From: Streptomyces sp. NBC_00568
GTDB taxonomy: Bacteria; Actinomycetota; Actinomycetes; Streptomycetales; Streptomycetaceae
DNA: 64,000 nt
Assembly (NCBI RefSeq): GCF_026341855.1
Contig: NZ_JAPENW010000001.1
Span: 5,323,001-5,387,000 of the forward strand
Direction of reading: 5' to 3'
How positions within the stretch are numbered: the first letter of the stretch is position 1; the number at the start of each line of letters is the position of its first letter. Shown piece by piece: positions 55,597 through 63,839 of this stretch. A model generated the notes under the pieces. It was given only the letters and a program-made list of their open reading frames with translations. It was not told the origin of the DNA and made no database searches. Made by a program: the position numbers and the translations under genes.

Positions 55597-55875
55597 ATGG
55601 AACGCATCAAGCCGGAACGCATCAACTCGCGAATAGGCAACGTGCGCATCTACAACGGAATGCCCGCCCGTGAACTGGGCAGCGAGGGCTGGCACAAGCC
55701 GTGGAGCGGCGGAAACGGCGGCAACTGCCTGGAGGCGATGAAACTCGCCGACGGCCGTATCGCCGTGCGCCAGTCGGCGGACCCGGACGGACCCGCCCTC
55801 ATCTATACGCCCGGCGAGATGACGGCGTTCATCCAGGGCGCGAAAGCGGGAGAGGCGGACTTCCTTCTCTCCTGA
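55597..55875 (+). CDS. DUF397 protein, partner of the XRE regulator
   Basis: 92 residues. The DUF397 core is visible: ELGSEGWHKPWSGGNGGNCL, then KLADGRIAVRQSADPDGPAL and YTPGEMTAFIQGAKAGEADF. Small DUF397 proteins act with WhiJ-like regulators. ATG 55597 abuts the preceding stop, so expression is coupled. The N-terminal 25 residues (PERINSRIGNVRIYNGMPAR) are a slight extension relative to many homologues. Confidence 0.92.
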   Translation: MERIKPERINSRIGNVRIYNGMPARELGSEGWHKPWSGGNGGNCLEAMKLADGRIAVRQSADPDGPALIYTPGEMTAFIQGAKAGEADFLLS

Positions 55876-55960
55876 ACGACTTGAGTTCTCTTTTCCCCGA
55901 CTTTCCTGAATTTGGTTCTGAGTTGATCACTTACTACGGCGCGGACTTACGGAGACCGTC

Positions 55961-56764
55961 ATGACCGGGCAGACCCCCATCGAGATGGACACGAGCAAGC
56001 CGCATCCCGCGCGGATGTACGACTGGTATCTCGGCGGCAAGGACAACTACCCCGTCGACGAGGAAATGGGCCGGCAGATGCTCGCCCTCGACCCGAGGGT
56101 GCCGGTGATGGCCCGGGTCAACCGCGCCTTCATGCACCGTGCCACACGCTGGCTGGCCCAGAACGGTGTGCGGCAGTTCCTCGACATCGGCACCGGCATC
56201 CCGACCGAGCCGAACCTCCACCAGATCGCCCAGGCCGTCGCACCCGACGCACGGGTCGTGTACTGCGACAACGACCCGATCGTGCTGGCCCACGCGGCAG
56301 CCCTGCTGCGCAGCTCGGACACGGGAGTGACCGAGTATCTGCAGGCCGACGTGCGGGACCCGGACGCCATTCTCGACGGGGCCAGGAAGATCCTGGACTT
56401 CGACCGGCCCGTGGCGCTCTCCCTCGTGGCGCTGCTCCACTTCGTCTCCGACGCGGACGGCGCGCACGACCTGGTCGGCCGCCTGCTGTCCGAACTGCCC
56501 TCCGGCAGCTACCTGACGGTCACCCATGCCACCGCCGACTTCACCCCCGAGGAGTCGGCGGCGGCGATCGAGAAGCTCAAGGCGGCGGGCGTCACCCTGG
56601 CACTGCGCTCCCGCGAGGAGTTCAGCCGCTTCTTCGACGGCCTCGACCTGGTCGAGCCGGGCGTCTCGGTGGTCCACCAGTGGCACCCGGAACTGGGCGA
56701 GCCGGTGCCGGGCCAGGACGACGGCGTCATCCCCGGGTACGGGGCGGTGGCACGCAAACCGTAG
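55961..56764 (+). CDS. DUF574 SAM-dependent methyltransferase
   Basis: 267 residues of the Methyltransf_19/DUF574 family, abundant in streptomycetes. Signatures are SKPHPARMYDWYLGGKDNYP, the SAM-binding QFLDIGTGIPTEPN, CDNDPIVLAHA, and the end DGVIPGYGAVARKP. Substrates are unknown. ATG 55961 has GGAG upstream. The 85-base gap before it is unusually AT-rich, consistent with its own promoter. A hairpin at 56786-56828 ends the unit. Confidence 0.92.
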   Translation: MTGQTPIEMDTSKPHPARMYDWYLGGKDNYPVDEEMGRQMLALDPRVPVMARVNRAFMHRATRWLAQNGVRQFLDIGTGIPTEPNLHQIAQAVAPDARVVYCDNDPIVLAHAAALLRSSDTGVTEYLQADVRDPDAILDGARKILDFDRPVALSLVALLHFVSDADGAHDLVGRLLSELPSGSYLTVTHATADFTPEESAAAIEKLKAAGVTLALRSREEFSRFFDGLDLVEPGVSVVHQWHPELGEPVPGQDDGVIPGYGAVARKP

Positions 56765-56785
56765 GTTTTTCGAGGCAGTCGCGTA

Positions 56786-56828
56786 CCCCGCCGTCGCGTC
56801 TCCCGGGTACCGGGACGCGGCGGCGGGG
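56786..56828 (+). terminator. terminator after the DUF574 gene
   Basis: A 15-bp stem with one G-U pair (56786-56800 / 56814-56828), 13-base loop. Confidence 0.7.
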
Positions 56829-56933
56829 TGCGGGCCTTCAGGGGGCGGGTCCTCCACGGTGCGATGCGACGGGACGGCAAGAGGACTGCCTTGGCGTCGG
56901 CCGGCCGTCGGCGCGACACCGGGTCGAGCGCGC

Positions 56934-58373
56934 TCAGCCGGGCGGCAGTACGTCGCACAGCGCGTCCAGCGCCGCCCCGTAGGCATGTTCCGCGGGCGTC
57001 GCGTACCCGACCACCAGCCCGTCCGGCGCGGACATCGCCGCCCCCGGGTGCCGGAACTCGGCGAGCCCGTCGAGCGCGACCCCCTGCCAGACGGCCGCCT
57101 TGACCGCCGACCGCTCGGTCCCCGGCGGCAGCCGCAGTACCGCGTGCAGCCCGGCCGCGATCCCGGTGACCTCGACGTGCGGCGCCCGCGCGGCGAGCGT
57201 GGCCACCAGCCGGTCGCGCCGTCCCCGGTACCGCTGCCGCATGCGCCGCACATGACGGTCGTACGAACCGGAGTCGATGAAGTCCGCGAGCGTCAGCTGG
57301 TCCAACGCGCTCGCCCACGCCTCCCGTTCGCCCTTGGTCTCCAGCACGGGATCGACGAACCGCTCCGGAAGGACCATCCAGCCGAGCCGCAGCGCCGGTG
57401 ACAGGCTCTTGCTGACCGAGCCGATGTGGATGACCCGCTCCGGGTCCAGCCCCTGCAACGCGCCCACGGGTTTGCGGTCGTAGCGGAACTCCCCGTCGTA
57501 GTCGTCCTCCAGGATCACCCCGCCCCGCGCGCGTGCCCAGTCGACCACCGCCGCGCGCCGCTCGGCGTGCAGCGGGCCGCCGGTCGGGAACTGGTGCGCG
57601 GGCGTGAGCAGTACGGCCCGCTCCCGCCCCAACTCGTCCACCAGCGCGCCGTCTTCGTCCAGCGGCAGGGGCACGGTCCGTACGGAGGCGTCGGCCAGGA
57701 GCTGCCGGTGGAAGCCGAGACCGTACGACTCGACCGCCAGCGGCCCCCGAAGGACCTGCGGGAAGAGCAGGCGCAGGGCATGGGCGAAGCCCGAACAGAT
57801 CACGATCCGTCCGGGCTCCGTGCGCACCCCGCGAGCCCGTGCCAGGTACTCCGCGAGTGCCTCCCGCAGCTCCGCCCGCCCGGCCGGATCACCGGGCCCG
57901 AAAGCCTCGTTGGGTGCCTGCTGGAGGGCCCGGCGAGCGGACGCCAGCCAGGCGGCACGTGGGAACGACGACGCGTCCGGAGTGCCCTGCCGCAGGTCGT
58001 GCCGGGGACCACGCGCGCGGGGCGCCTTCTTGGGCACGCGCGCGGGAGCCCCCGGCGCGGCGGCGCCCGCCCGTCGCCTCCCGCGCGGGGGAGTCACCCC
58101 CGCGGCGACCCGGGTGCCCGAGCCCTGCCGGGCGGTCAGCCAGCCCTCGGCGACGAGCTCGGCGTACGCGTCGGCGACCGTGTTGCGCGCGACGCCGAGG
58201 TCCGCGGCGAGCGACCGGTACGGCGGCAGCCGGGTGCCCGGCACGAGCCTCCCGCTGCGTACGGCCTCGCGCAGCGCGCGGGTCAGCGCGGCCCGCCGCC
58301 CGCCGGGACCCGACAGCTCCAGGTGCAGATCGGCACCGATCCGCTCCGCAGAATTGACCCATGATTCCGCCAT
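56934..58373 (-). CDS. pdxR: MocR/PdxR-type regulator (GntR HTH fused to aminotransferase fold)
   Basis: 479 residues. The N-terminal winged helix of the GntR family (LPPYRSLAADLGVARNTVAD) is joined by a basic, proline-rich linker to a fold-type I aminotransferase domain. The PLP lysine is in HIGSVSKSLSPALR, with cofactor contacts in ILEDDYDGEFRYDRKP. MocR proteins use the aminotransferase-like part as a PLP or ligand sensor. The true target may be vitamin B6 genes or only the divergent AhpD-like gene, so the symbol is tentative. ATG 58373 lies 47 bases from the divergent start. Confidence 0.88.
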   Translation of the reverse strand: MAESWVNSAERIGADLHLELSGPGGRRAALTRALREAVRSGRLVPGTRLPPYRSLAADLGVARNTVADAYAELVAEGWLTARQGSGTRVAAGVTPPRGRRRAGAAAPGAPARVPKKAPRARGPRHDLRQGTPDASSFPRAAWLASARRALQQAPNEAFGPGDPAGRAELREALAEYLARARGVRTEPGRIVICSGFAHALRLLFPQVLRGPLAVESYGLGFHRQLLADASVRTVPLPLDEDGALVDELGRERAVLLTPAHQFPTGGPLHAERRAAVVDWARARGGVILEDDYDGEFRYDRKPVGALQGLDPERVIHIGSVSKSLSPALRLGWMVLPERFVDPVLETKGEREAWASALDQLTLADFIDSGSYDRHVRRMRQRYRGRRDRLVATLAARAPHVEVTGIAAGLHAVLRLPPGTERSAVKAAVWQGVALDGLAEFRHPGAAMSAPDGLVVGYATPAEHAYGAALDALCDVLPPG

Positions 58374-58383
58374 GGAAATGCAC

Positions 58384-58413
58384 CCTACAGCCGGTCTATC
58401 CGGCCCGTAGATT
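58384..58413. promoter_or_regulatory. shared operator/promoter between pdxR and the AhpD-like gene
   Basis: In this 47-base divergent gap, CTACAGCCGG and CTATCCGG form a direct-repeat-like pair, and CTAC...GTAG are inverted, a pattern fitting MocR sites. TAGATT (58408-58413) is a -10 box ending 7 bases before ATG 58421. Confidence 0.45.
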
Positions 58414-58420
58414 CATGGTC

Positions 58421-59020
58421 ATGACGACGAACGCGAACACCACGACGGACACGAACGCGAACACCACGACGAACCCGGGCACCACGACGGACACGAGCAC
58501 CGCGGCGGCCGCCGCTGGTGCCGCCGGAGCCGTCGGCGCCGGTGGGACGGCCGGGCCCGGAGCCGCCGGAGCCGCCAGGCTCGACCTCGCGAAGTCCGCC
58601 CCGAAGGTCTTCCGCGCCCTCATCGGCTTCGACGCGGCGGCCCGCGAGGGACTCGACCCGGCCCTCGTCGAACTGATCCAGATCCGCGCCTCGCACCTCA
58701 ACCACTGCGCGTACTGCCTCCACATGCACACCAACGACGCCCGTAAGGCCGGCGAGAGCGAGGACCGGCTGCACATGGTCGCGGTCTGGCGCGAGGCCCG
58801 TCATTTCTTCACGCCGAAGGAGCGGGCCGCCCTCGCCCTGACCGAGGCGGTGACCCTGGTCGCCGACGCGGGTGTGCCCGACGACGTCTACGCCGAGGCG
58901 GCAGCCCACTTCGACGACCAGGAACTGGGCCACGTCCTCGCGCTGATCTTCGCGATCAACACCTGGAACAGGGTCGCCCTGTCGACGGCGAAGGTGGCCG
59001 GCACGGACCAGCGCCGCTGA
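58421..59020 (+). CDS. carboxymuconolactone decarboxylase / AhpD-like protein
   Basis: 199 residues. After a Thr/Asn repeat (TTTDTNANTTTNPG) and an Ala/Gly tract comes an AhpD-like helical domain with the redox motif HCAYCLHMHTNDAR: a CxxC pair and a distal histidine. The end LGHVLALIFAINTWNRVALS is typical of this family. It is probably a peroxidase or disulfide reductase. The repetitive N-terminus may be a poorly conserved extension. The gene probably has no leader and is divergent from, and likely controlled by, the MocR regulator. Confidence 0.87.
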   Translation: MTTNANTTTDTNANTTTNPGTTTDTSTAAAAAGAAGAVGAGGTAGPGAAGAARLDLAKSAPKVFRALIGFDAAAREGLDPALVELIQIRASHLNHCAYCLHMHTNDARKAGESEDRLHMVAVWREARHFFTPKERAALALTEAVTLVADAGVPDDVYAEAAAHFDDQELGHVLALIFAINTWNRVALSTAKVAGTDQRR

Positions 59021-59082
59021 GACGCCGTCCGGCCGGGGTCCGGCCCGCGCCTCGCGGGCGGTTCTCGGTGCTGATCTCGGCG

Positions 59083-60576
59083 CTAAGCGGTCATCGGGCG
59101 GTCGTACGGTCCGATCGGGGCCGGCAGCCGCAGACGCGCCGACCCGCTCAGTGCCCGGTCCACGGCCGCGGCGACCGCCCGGCCCTCGGCGATCGCCCAC
59201 ACGATGAGCGACTGGCCGCGTGCCGCGTCCCCGGCGGCGTACACCCCGGGGACGTTCGTGGCGAAGTCCGCGTCCCGGGTGATCGTGCCGCGCGGCTCGA
59301 GTGCCAGTCCCAGCTGGTCGATCAGGCCGTCGTGCCGGTCCGGGCCCGAGAAGCCGAGGGCGAGCAGCACGAGGTCGGCGGGCAGGGCCCGTCCCGAACC
59401 GGGGACCGGGCGGCGCCGCTCGTCGACCTCGACGAGATGCAGCGAGCTCACCCGCCCTTCAGCGTCTCCGTCGAAATGGAGCGTGGACGCGGCGAACAGC
59501 CGCGCATCCGCGTCCGCGGCGGGTGCCGTCCCCAGCGTGCCGGCCTCCTCGTGCGCGGCGGAGAGCCGGTAGATCTTCGGATACGTCGGCCACGGCTCGA
59601 CGTCCTCGTCGCGCTCGGCCTCCGGCTGCGGATAGATGTCGAGCTGGGTCACGGACGCGGCACCCTCGCGCACGGCCGTCCCCAGGCAGTCGGCTCCGGT
59701 GTCACCACCGCCGACGATCACCACATGCCTGCCCGCCGCGGACAACGGGGAGACCTCCAGATCTCCCTCGCACACCCGGTCGGCCAGCGGAAGATACTCC
59801 ATCGCCTGGTGAATGCCGGACAACTGCCGCCCGGGCACGTCCAGTTCGCGCCAGGCCGTGGCCCCCAGCGCGAGAATCACGGCGTCGTAGCGGGCCTTGA
59901 GCTCGGCCGCCCCTATGTCGGTGCCGATCGCCGTCGACGTACGGAACTTGGTCCCCTCCGCGCGCATCTGGGCCAGCCGCCGGTTCAGGTGCCGCTTCTC
60001 CATCTTGAACGCGGGGATCCCGTACCGCATCAGGCCGCCGATCCGGTCGGCCCGTTCGTACACGGCCACCGTGTGCCCGGCCCGGGTCAACTGCTGTGCC
60101 GCGGCCAGCCCGGCGGGCCCCGATCCGACGATCGCGACCGTCCGCCCCGAGAGCCGGTCCGGCGGACGTGGCGGTGTGAACCCGTCCTCCCAGGCACGGT
60201 CGGCGATGGCGACCTCGACGTTCTTGATGGTGACCGCGGGCTGGTTGATGGCCAGCACACAGCCCGCCTCGCACGGCGCGGGGCACAACCGCCCGGTGAA
60301 CTCGGGGAAGTTGTTCGTGGCGTGCAGCCGGTCGCTCGCCGCCCGCCAGTCGTCGCGCGAGACGAGGTCGTTCCAGTCGGGGATCAGGTTGCCCAGGGGG
60401 CAGGCGTCATGACAGAAGGGGATGCCGCAGTCCATGCAGCGGTCGGCCTGTTTCTCGATGATCGGCAGCAGGGCTCCGGGAACGTACACCTCGTTCCAGT
60501 CCCGCACCCGCTCCTCGACGGGCCGGCGCGGATTCTCCTGGCGCGGTGTGGTCATGAAACCCTTGGGATCGGCCAT
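59083..60576 (-). CDS. gltD: glutamate synthase small subunit-like oxidoreductase (GltD)
   Basis: 497 residues. The N-terminal cysteine clusters DRCMDCGIPFCHDACPLGN and CPAPCEAGC bind the Fe-S centres. The FAD site is VAIVGSGPAGLAAAQQL, the NADPH site VVIVGGGDTGADCLG, and a C-terminal FAD contact is NVPGVYAAGDAARGQSLIVW. It transfers electrons from NADPH, classically to GltB for glutamate synthesis. No gltB is adjacent: the upstream gene is DUF1772 and the downstream one is convergent. It may serve a distant gltB or another partner. ATG 60576 has GGGAGA upstream; an in-frame ATG lies 5 codons earlier. Confidence 0.88.
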   Translation of the reverse strand: MADPKGFMTTPRQENPRRPVEERVRDWNEVYVPGALLPIIEKQADRCMDCGIPFCHDACPLGNLIPDWNDLVSRDDWRAASDRLHATNNFPEFTGRLCPAPCEAGCVLAINQPAVTIKNVEVAIADRAWEDGFTPPRPPDRLSGRTVAIVGSGPAGLAAAQQLTRAGHTVAVYERADRIGGLMRYGIPAFKMEKRHLNRRLAQMRAEGTKFRTSTAIGTDIGAAELKARYDAVILALGATAWRELDVPGRQLSGIHQAMEYLPLADRVCEGDLEVSPLSAAGRHVVIVGGGDTGADCLGTAVREGAASVTQLDIYPQPEAERDEDVEPWPTYPKIYRLSAAHEEAGTLGTAPAADADARLFAASTLHFDGDAEGRVSSLHLVEVDERRRPVPGSGRALPADLVLLALGFSGPDRHDGLIDQLGLALEPRGTITRDADFATNVPGVYAAGDAARGQSLIVWAIAEGRAVAAAVDRALSGSARLRLPAPIGPYDRPMTA

Positions 60577-60684
60577 GGCCGTCTCCCTCATGTACGCGTA
60601 CCTGTGCGGGGCCGCACGGCCGTCGGCAGCCGTGATCGGCCGCGGAATCCGGACAGCACTCCCTTCCCGCCACGATACGTCGCC

Positions 60685-60729
60685 TCCGCACGCGGCGCCG
60701 CCCCGGACGACGGTACGTGCGGAGGCTTC
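60685..60729 (-). terminator. terminator after the DUF1772 gene
   Basis: A perfect 11-bp stem, GCCTCCGCACG and its inverse (60685-60695 / 60719-60729), 23-base loop, between DUF1772 and gltD. Confidence 0.6.
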
Positions 60730-60772
60730 GACCAGGGCTCGGGCCGGGGCCGGACGAGGGCGGGCGGACGGC

Positions 60773-61252
60773 TCAGGCGAGGGCGAGCGTGTACGACACC
60801 GCCGCGGCGGCCGAGGCGACCGTGCGCACGTGATTCCACATCGTCCACTCGCGCACATAGGTGGGCCAGTAGACGGCGGCCTCCGGTGTCCCGGACTCCA
60901 GCTTCAGCAGTGCGTCATTGCGCGGGACGTTCGCCGCGATCGTCACCCCGAACGAGCCGAACAGATACAGCGCGCTGCCGAGCAGCAACTCCACCGTCCC
61001 CTCGTCCGGCAACAGCACGAACGTCACCACCGCCAGCACCGCGCTCAGCACCGCCGACCCCACGAACACCAGCATGAACGGGGGGCGGACCGCGGCGACG
61101 TTGATCGCGTTCATCGCGGCGACCCCCTGCGCCGGCGGCAGCTTCGCGAGCGCCCTCATCACGAAGGTCGAGAAGCCGCAGAACACCCCCGCCACCAGCC
61201 CGCAGCCGAGCACCCCCAGCAGCGTCAGCACGAAATACGGTCCGTCGATCAT
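60773..61252 (-). CDS. DUF1772 (anthrone oxygenase-like) membrane protein
   Basis: 159 residues with four membrane segments and the DUF1772 core GVFCGFSTFVMRAL, MNAINVAAVRPPFM, and the C-terminal TMWNHVRTVAS. Some relatives are anthrone or cofactor-less monooxygenases in polyketide pathways; here the role is unknown. ATG 61252 has GGGAG 5 bases upstream and is preferred over the upstream GTG at 61312. Confidence 0.83.
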   Translation of the reverse strand: MIDGPYFVLTLLGVLGCGLVAGVFCGFSTFVMRALAKLPPAQGVAAMNAINVAAVRPPFMLVFVGSAVLSAVLAVVTFVLLPDEGTVELLLGSALYLFGSFGVTIAANVPRNDALLKLESGTPEAAVYWPTYVREWTMWNHVRTVASAAAAVSYTLALA

Positions 61253-61570
61253 GTCCACTCCCGCGTCGAAACCGCCAAGCCCAAGATCCTGCACAGCGCC
61301 AACCGTCACCACAAGTGAAATCCGCTACGACGGCAGTCGCCATGGCCGAGCGACGCGGACACATACGCGACCGTCCACCACCCGTCGCGGTGACGGCACA
61401 TCTCCGCCTCCACGGCCCGGGTGCCCGGTCCGGCCCATCCGCTCGGCGGTTGAGCGGACCCCGGCCGCTGCCCGCTCACGCCCGCGCGGCCCGGGCCGCT
61501 GTCCGCTCACGCCCGCGCGGACCCGGGCCTCTGTCCGCTCACGCCCGCGCGGCCCCGGGACTCTGTCCGC
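61253..61570. repeat. gap with a 32-bp tandem repeat
   Basis: From 61468 to 61584 a 31-32 base unit beginning CTGTCCGCTCACGCCCG is repeated three times and a fourth time in part (61468-61498, 61499-61530, 61531-61562, 61563-61584). The last partial copy overlaps the end of the DUF2293 gene, so that gene's final codons are part of the repeat. The left part of the gap should contain the DUF1772 promoter. Confidence 0.75.
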
Positions 61571-62266
61571 TCACGCCCGAGCGGTGATGTCCTCGCGCCA
61601 TTCCCAGAGCCTCGTGTCCACCGTGGCCGCGATCCGGCGGCGCGCCTCGTGCCGCGGAACGCCGCTCATCAGCAACTGGTCGTACGGGGTCTCCATGTGC
61701 CGTACGGACGCGCGGACCGCCGCGGTCACCGCCGCCTCGGACAGCGCGCGGCCCGCCGAGCTCCGCCCGACCCGCCCGCTGCCGCGCACCGAGGCGTGTG
61801 CGGCGATCGCTCGCGCCCGGTCGGCCGGACAGTGCGGAAACAGCCGGCGTATCTCCCGCGCGAACGCGTCCGTGAAGCGGACGTCCTCCGCCTCCCGGCG
61901 CCGCGCGTCCCGTGCCCGGCGTCGCCGACGTGCCTCCGCGTCCGCCAGGCACCGCTCCTCGGCCCGGGCGAGGGCCGCCTCCTCGACCAGGACGCCCTGC
62001 CGCTCGTACCGGCCCCGCCGCCGGTTGAACCGCAGCACCACGGCCGACAGTGTGCTGCCCTCCCGCGATCTGCGTGTCAGCGCGGTGTCGCCGCGAGCCA
62101 GGAACACCAGGTGCCCGAGATCCACGCAGTCCAGACACCGAGGTGCCCCCTCCTCCAGCACCAGCAGGGGGAGCGGCCCGCTCCGGCACTCGGCACAGTG
62201 CCGCTTCTTGAGCGGCTGGACGACGAGAGGCCCGTTCCGGTACGGGGGAGCAGCGATCGGTGCCAT
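61571..62266 (-). CDS. DUF2293 domain protein with zinc-knuckle cysteines
   Basis: 231 residues. The N-terminal part has paired cysteines HCAECRSG and CLDCVDLGH that probably bind zinc. A very basic helix (ARRRRRARDARRREAE) precedes the DUF2293 domain (DAFAREIRRLFPHCPADRAR, then HMETPYDQLLMSGVPRHEAR). The combination suggests nucleic-acid binding, but no function is known. ATG 62266 has GGAAGGAA upstream. It is divergent from the uridine kinase-like gene. Confidence 0.83.
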   Translation of the reverse strand: MAPIAAPPYRNGPLVVQPLKKRHCAECRSGPLPLLVLEEGAPRCLDCVDLGHLVFLARGDTALTRRSREGSTLSAVVLRFNRRRGRYERQGVLVEEAALARAEERCLADAEARRRRRARDARRREAEDVRFTDAFAREIRRLFPHCPADRARAIAAHASVRGSGRVGRSSAGRALSEAAVTAAVRASVRHMETPYDQLLMSGVPRHEARRRIAATVDTRLWEWREDITARA

Positions 62267-62407
62267 ACGCGGTTCCTTCCCTGCACCGGCCCGACATCTA
62301 CGTCGTCCGACGGTGCCTTCGCGCGACCAGCGCCCCGGCCACGCGATCCCGGCCGCTCCCGCTCGCCGCGGGCATCGCCCGCCGGGCCCCTTCCCGATCG
62401 CTGCATC

Positions 62408-63049
62408 ATGGGCCCTGTGCGACTCGAAGCGATCACCTGGGAACGGCTCGGCGACCTCCTCGCCGACCGCCTGCTCGACCTGAAACCGGACGATGGCAGC
62501 CCCTGGCCACGCATCGCCTTCGACGGAGCCCCGGCCGCCCGCCCCGGCGAACTCGCGCACCGCGTCTCCGAGGCGCTGCGCGTACGCGGCCGTTCCTCGC
62601 TGGTCGTCGGCGCGGAGGGCTTCCTGCGTCCCGCGTCGCTCCGGTTCGAATACGGCCACCAGGACGTCGACGCCTATTACGACGGCTGGTTCGACACCGG
62701 CGCTCTCTGGCGCGAGGTCTTCGGTCCCCTCGAACCCGGCGGCGACGGCAGGCTCCTGCCCGACCTCTGGGACCCCGCCACCGACCGGGCCACCCGTAGT
62801 CCCTACGTCCAACTCCCGCCCGGCGGAATCCTGTTGCTCCACGGCCCCCTCCTCCTGCGTCACTGGTTCCCATTCGATCTCAGCGTCCACGTACTCCTCT
62901 CCCCGGGCGCCCTGCGCCGCCGTACCCCCGAGTCGGAGCACTGGACCCTCCCCGCTTTCGCCCGCTACGAGAGCGAGGGGGACCCGGCCGGCGCGGCCGA
63001 CATCCTGGTGCGCGCCGACGACCCCCGGCACCCCGCGTGGAACGGCTGA
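62408..63049 (+). CDS. uridine kinase-like protein
   Basis: 213 residues annotated in streptomycetes as uridine kinase. The kinase-like region has FDGAPAARPGELAHRV in the P-loop position, which lacks the GKT/S of a Walker A, so the ATP site is degenerate. SLRFEYGHQDVDAYYDGWFD, LLLHGPLLLRHW and FDLSVHVLLSP follow the family. Enzyme activity is therefore doubtful. ATG 62408 and GTG 62417 are both possible starts; neither has a good ribosome binding site. Confidence 0.75.
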   Translation: MGPVRLEAITWERLGDLLADRLLDLKPDDGSPWPRIAFDGAPAARPGELAHRVSEALRVRGRSSLVVGAEGFLRPASLRFEYGHQDVDAYYDGWFDTGALWREVFGPLEPGGDGRLLPDLWDPATDRATRSPYVQLPPGGILLLHGPLLLRHWFPFDLSVHVLLSPGALRRRTPESEHWTLPAFARYESEGDPAGAADILVRADDPRHPAWNG

Positions 63050-63070
63050 TCACGAAGGCCGGCCCCGCCC

Positions 63071-63111
63071 CTCGCCGCGCCCCAGGTGCGTAGCCCCAGG
63101 GGCGCGGCGAG
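63071..63111 (+). terminator. terminator after the uridine kinase-like gene
   Basis: A perfect 13-bp stem, CTCGCCGCGCCCC and its inverse (63071-63083 / 63099-63111), 15-base loop. Confidence 0.75.
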
Positions 63112-63179
63112 AATGTAGGGCGCCGGGACTAGCGGTGTGTTCCGCGCCGCGCCGGCCGTCCGGCACCGGGAGGTACTAC

Positions 63180-63617
63180 ATGACCACCGCCGGAGACATC
63201 ATGCATCGTGGTGCCCAGTGGATCCCCGCCCACGAGACCCTGGACCGCGCCGCCCAGCTGATGCGCGAGCTCAACGTGGGTGCCCTGCCCATCAGCGACG
63301 AGAACGAACGCCTCTGCGGCATCCTCACGGACCGCGACATCGTCGTCGGCTGCGTGGCCATGGGCCACGACCCCGCACGGGTCACCGCGGGCGAGATGGC
63401 CCAGGGCACACCGCGCTGGATCGATGCGGACGCCGATGTCGGCGAAGTGCTCCAGGAGATGAAGGGGCACCAGATCCGCCGGCTTCCGGTGATCGAGAAC
63501 AAACGACTGGTCGGCATGATCAGCGAGGCCGACCTCGCCCAGCACGTCAGCGACGAACAACTCGCCGCCTGGGTCGAGAGCGTCTACGCGAGGGGTGCGA
63601 GCAGCGCGACGGGCTGA
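63180..63617 (+). CDS. CBS-domain pair protein
   Basis: 145 residues made of two CBS motifs: AGDIMHRGAQWIPAHETLDR to LCGILTDRDIVV, and MAQGTPRWIDADADVGEVLQ to LVGMISEADLAQHV. CBS pairs bind adenosine nucleotides and sense energy state. Similar small stand-alone proteins are linked to stress or dormancy in actinobacteria. ATG 63180 has GGGAGG upstream. Confidence 0.92.
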   Translation: MTTAGDIMHRGAQWIPAHETLDRAAQLMRELNVGALPISDENERLCGILTDRDIVVGCVAMGHDPARVTAGEMAQGTPRWIDADADVGEVLQEMKGHQIRRLPVIENKRLVGMISEADLAQHVSDEQLAAWVESVYARGASSATG

Positions 63618-63645
63618 ACCCGTCGATCCTCCCGACCCGACCCGA

Positions 63646-63687
63646 CTGACCCGGCCTGACTGACCCGGCCTGACTGACCCGGCCCGA
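63646..63687. repeat. 14-bp tandem repeat
   Basis: Three head-to-tail copies of CTGACCCGGCCTGA (63646-63659, 63660-63673, 63674-63687; the last has one change), flanked by CCCGAC-rich low-complexity sequence from about 63630 to 63720. Non-coding. Confidence 0.75.
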
Positions 63688-63802
63688 CTCGAACGACCCC
63701 GACCCCACCGACCCCGACCCGGGCGAATCAGTCCGAAGGCAAGCGAAGCGAGTCACCCGCTCTCGTCTACGCGTCTCCGGCTCTGCGGAGTACGCGACGC
63801 GC

Positions 63803-63835
63803 TCTCTCGTCCGGCCGGCCGTGCCGGGCGAGAGA
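63803..63835 (-). terminator. terminator after corA
   Basis: TCTCTCGTCCGGC (63803-63815) pairs with 63823-63835 over 13 bp with one G-U, 5 bases past the corA stop. Confidence 0.65.
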
Positions 63836-63839
63836 CGTG

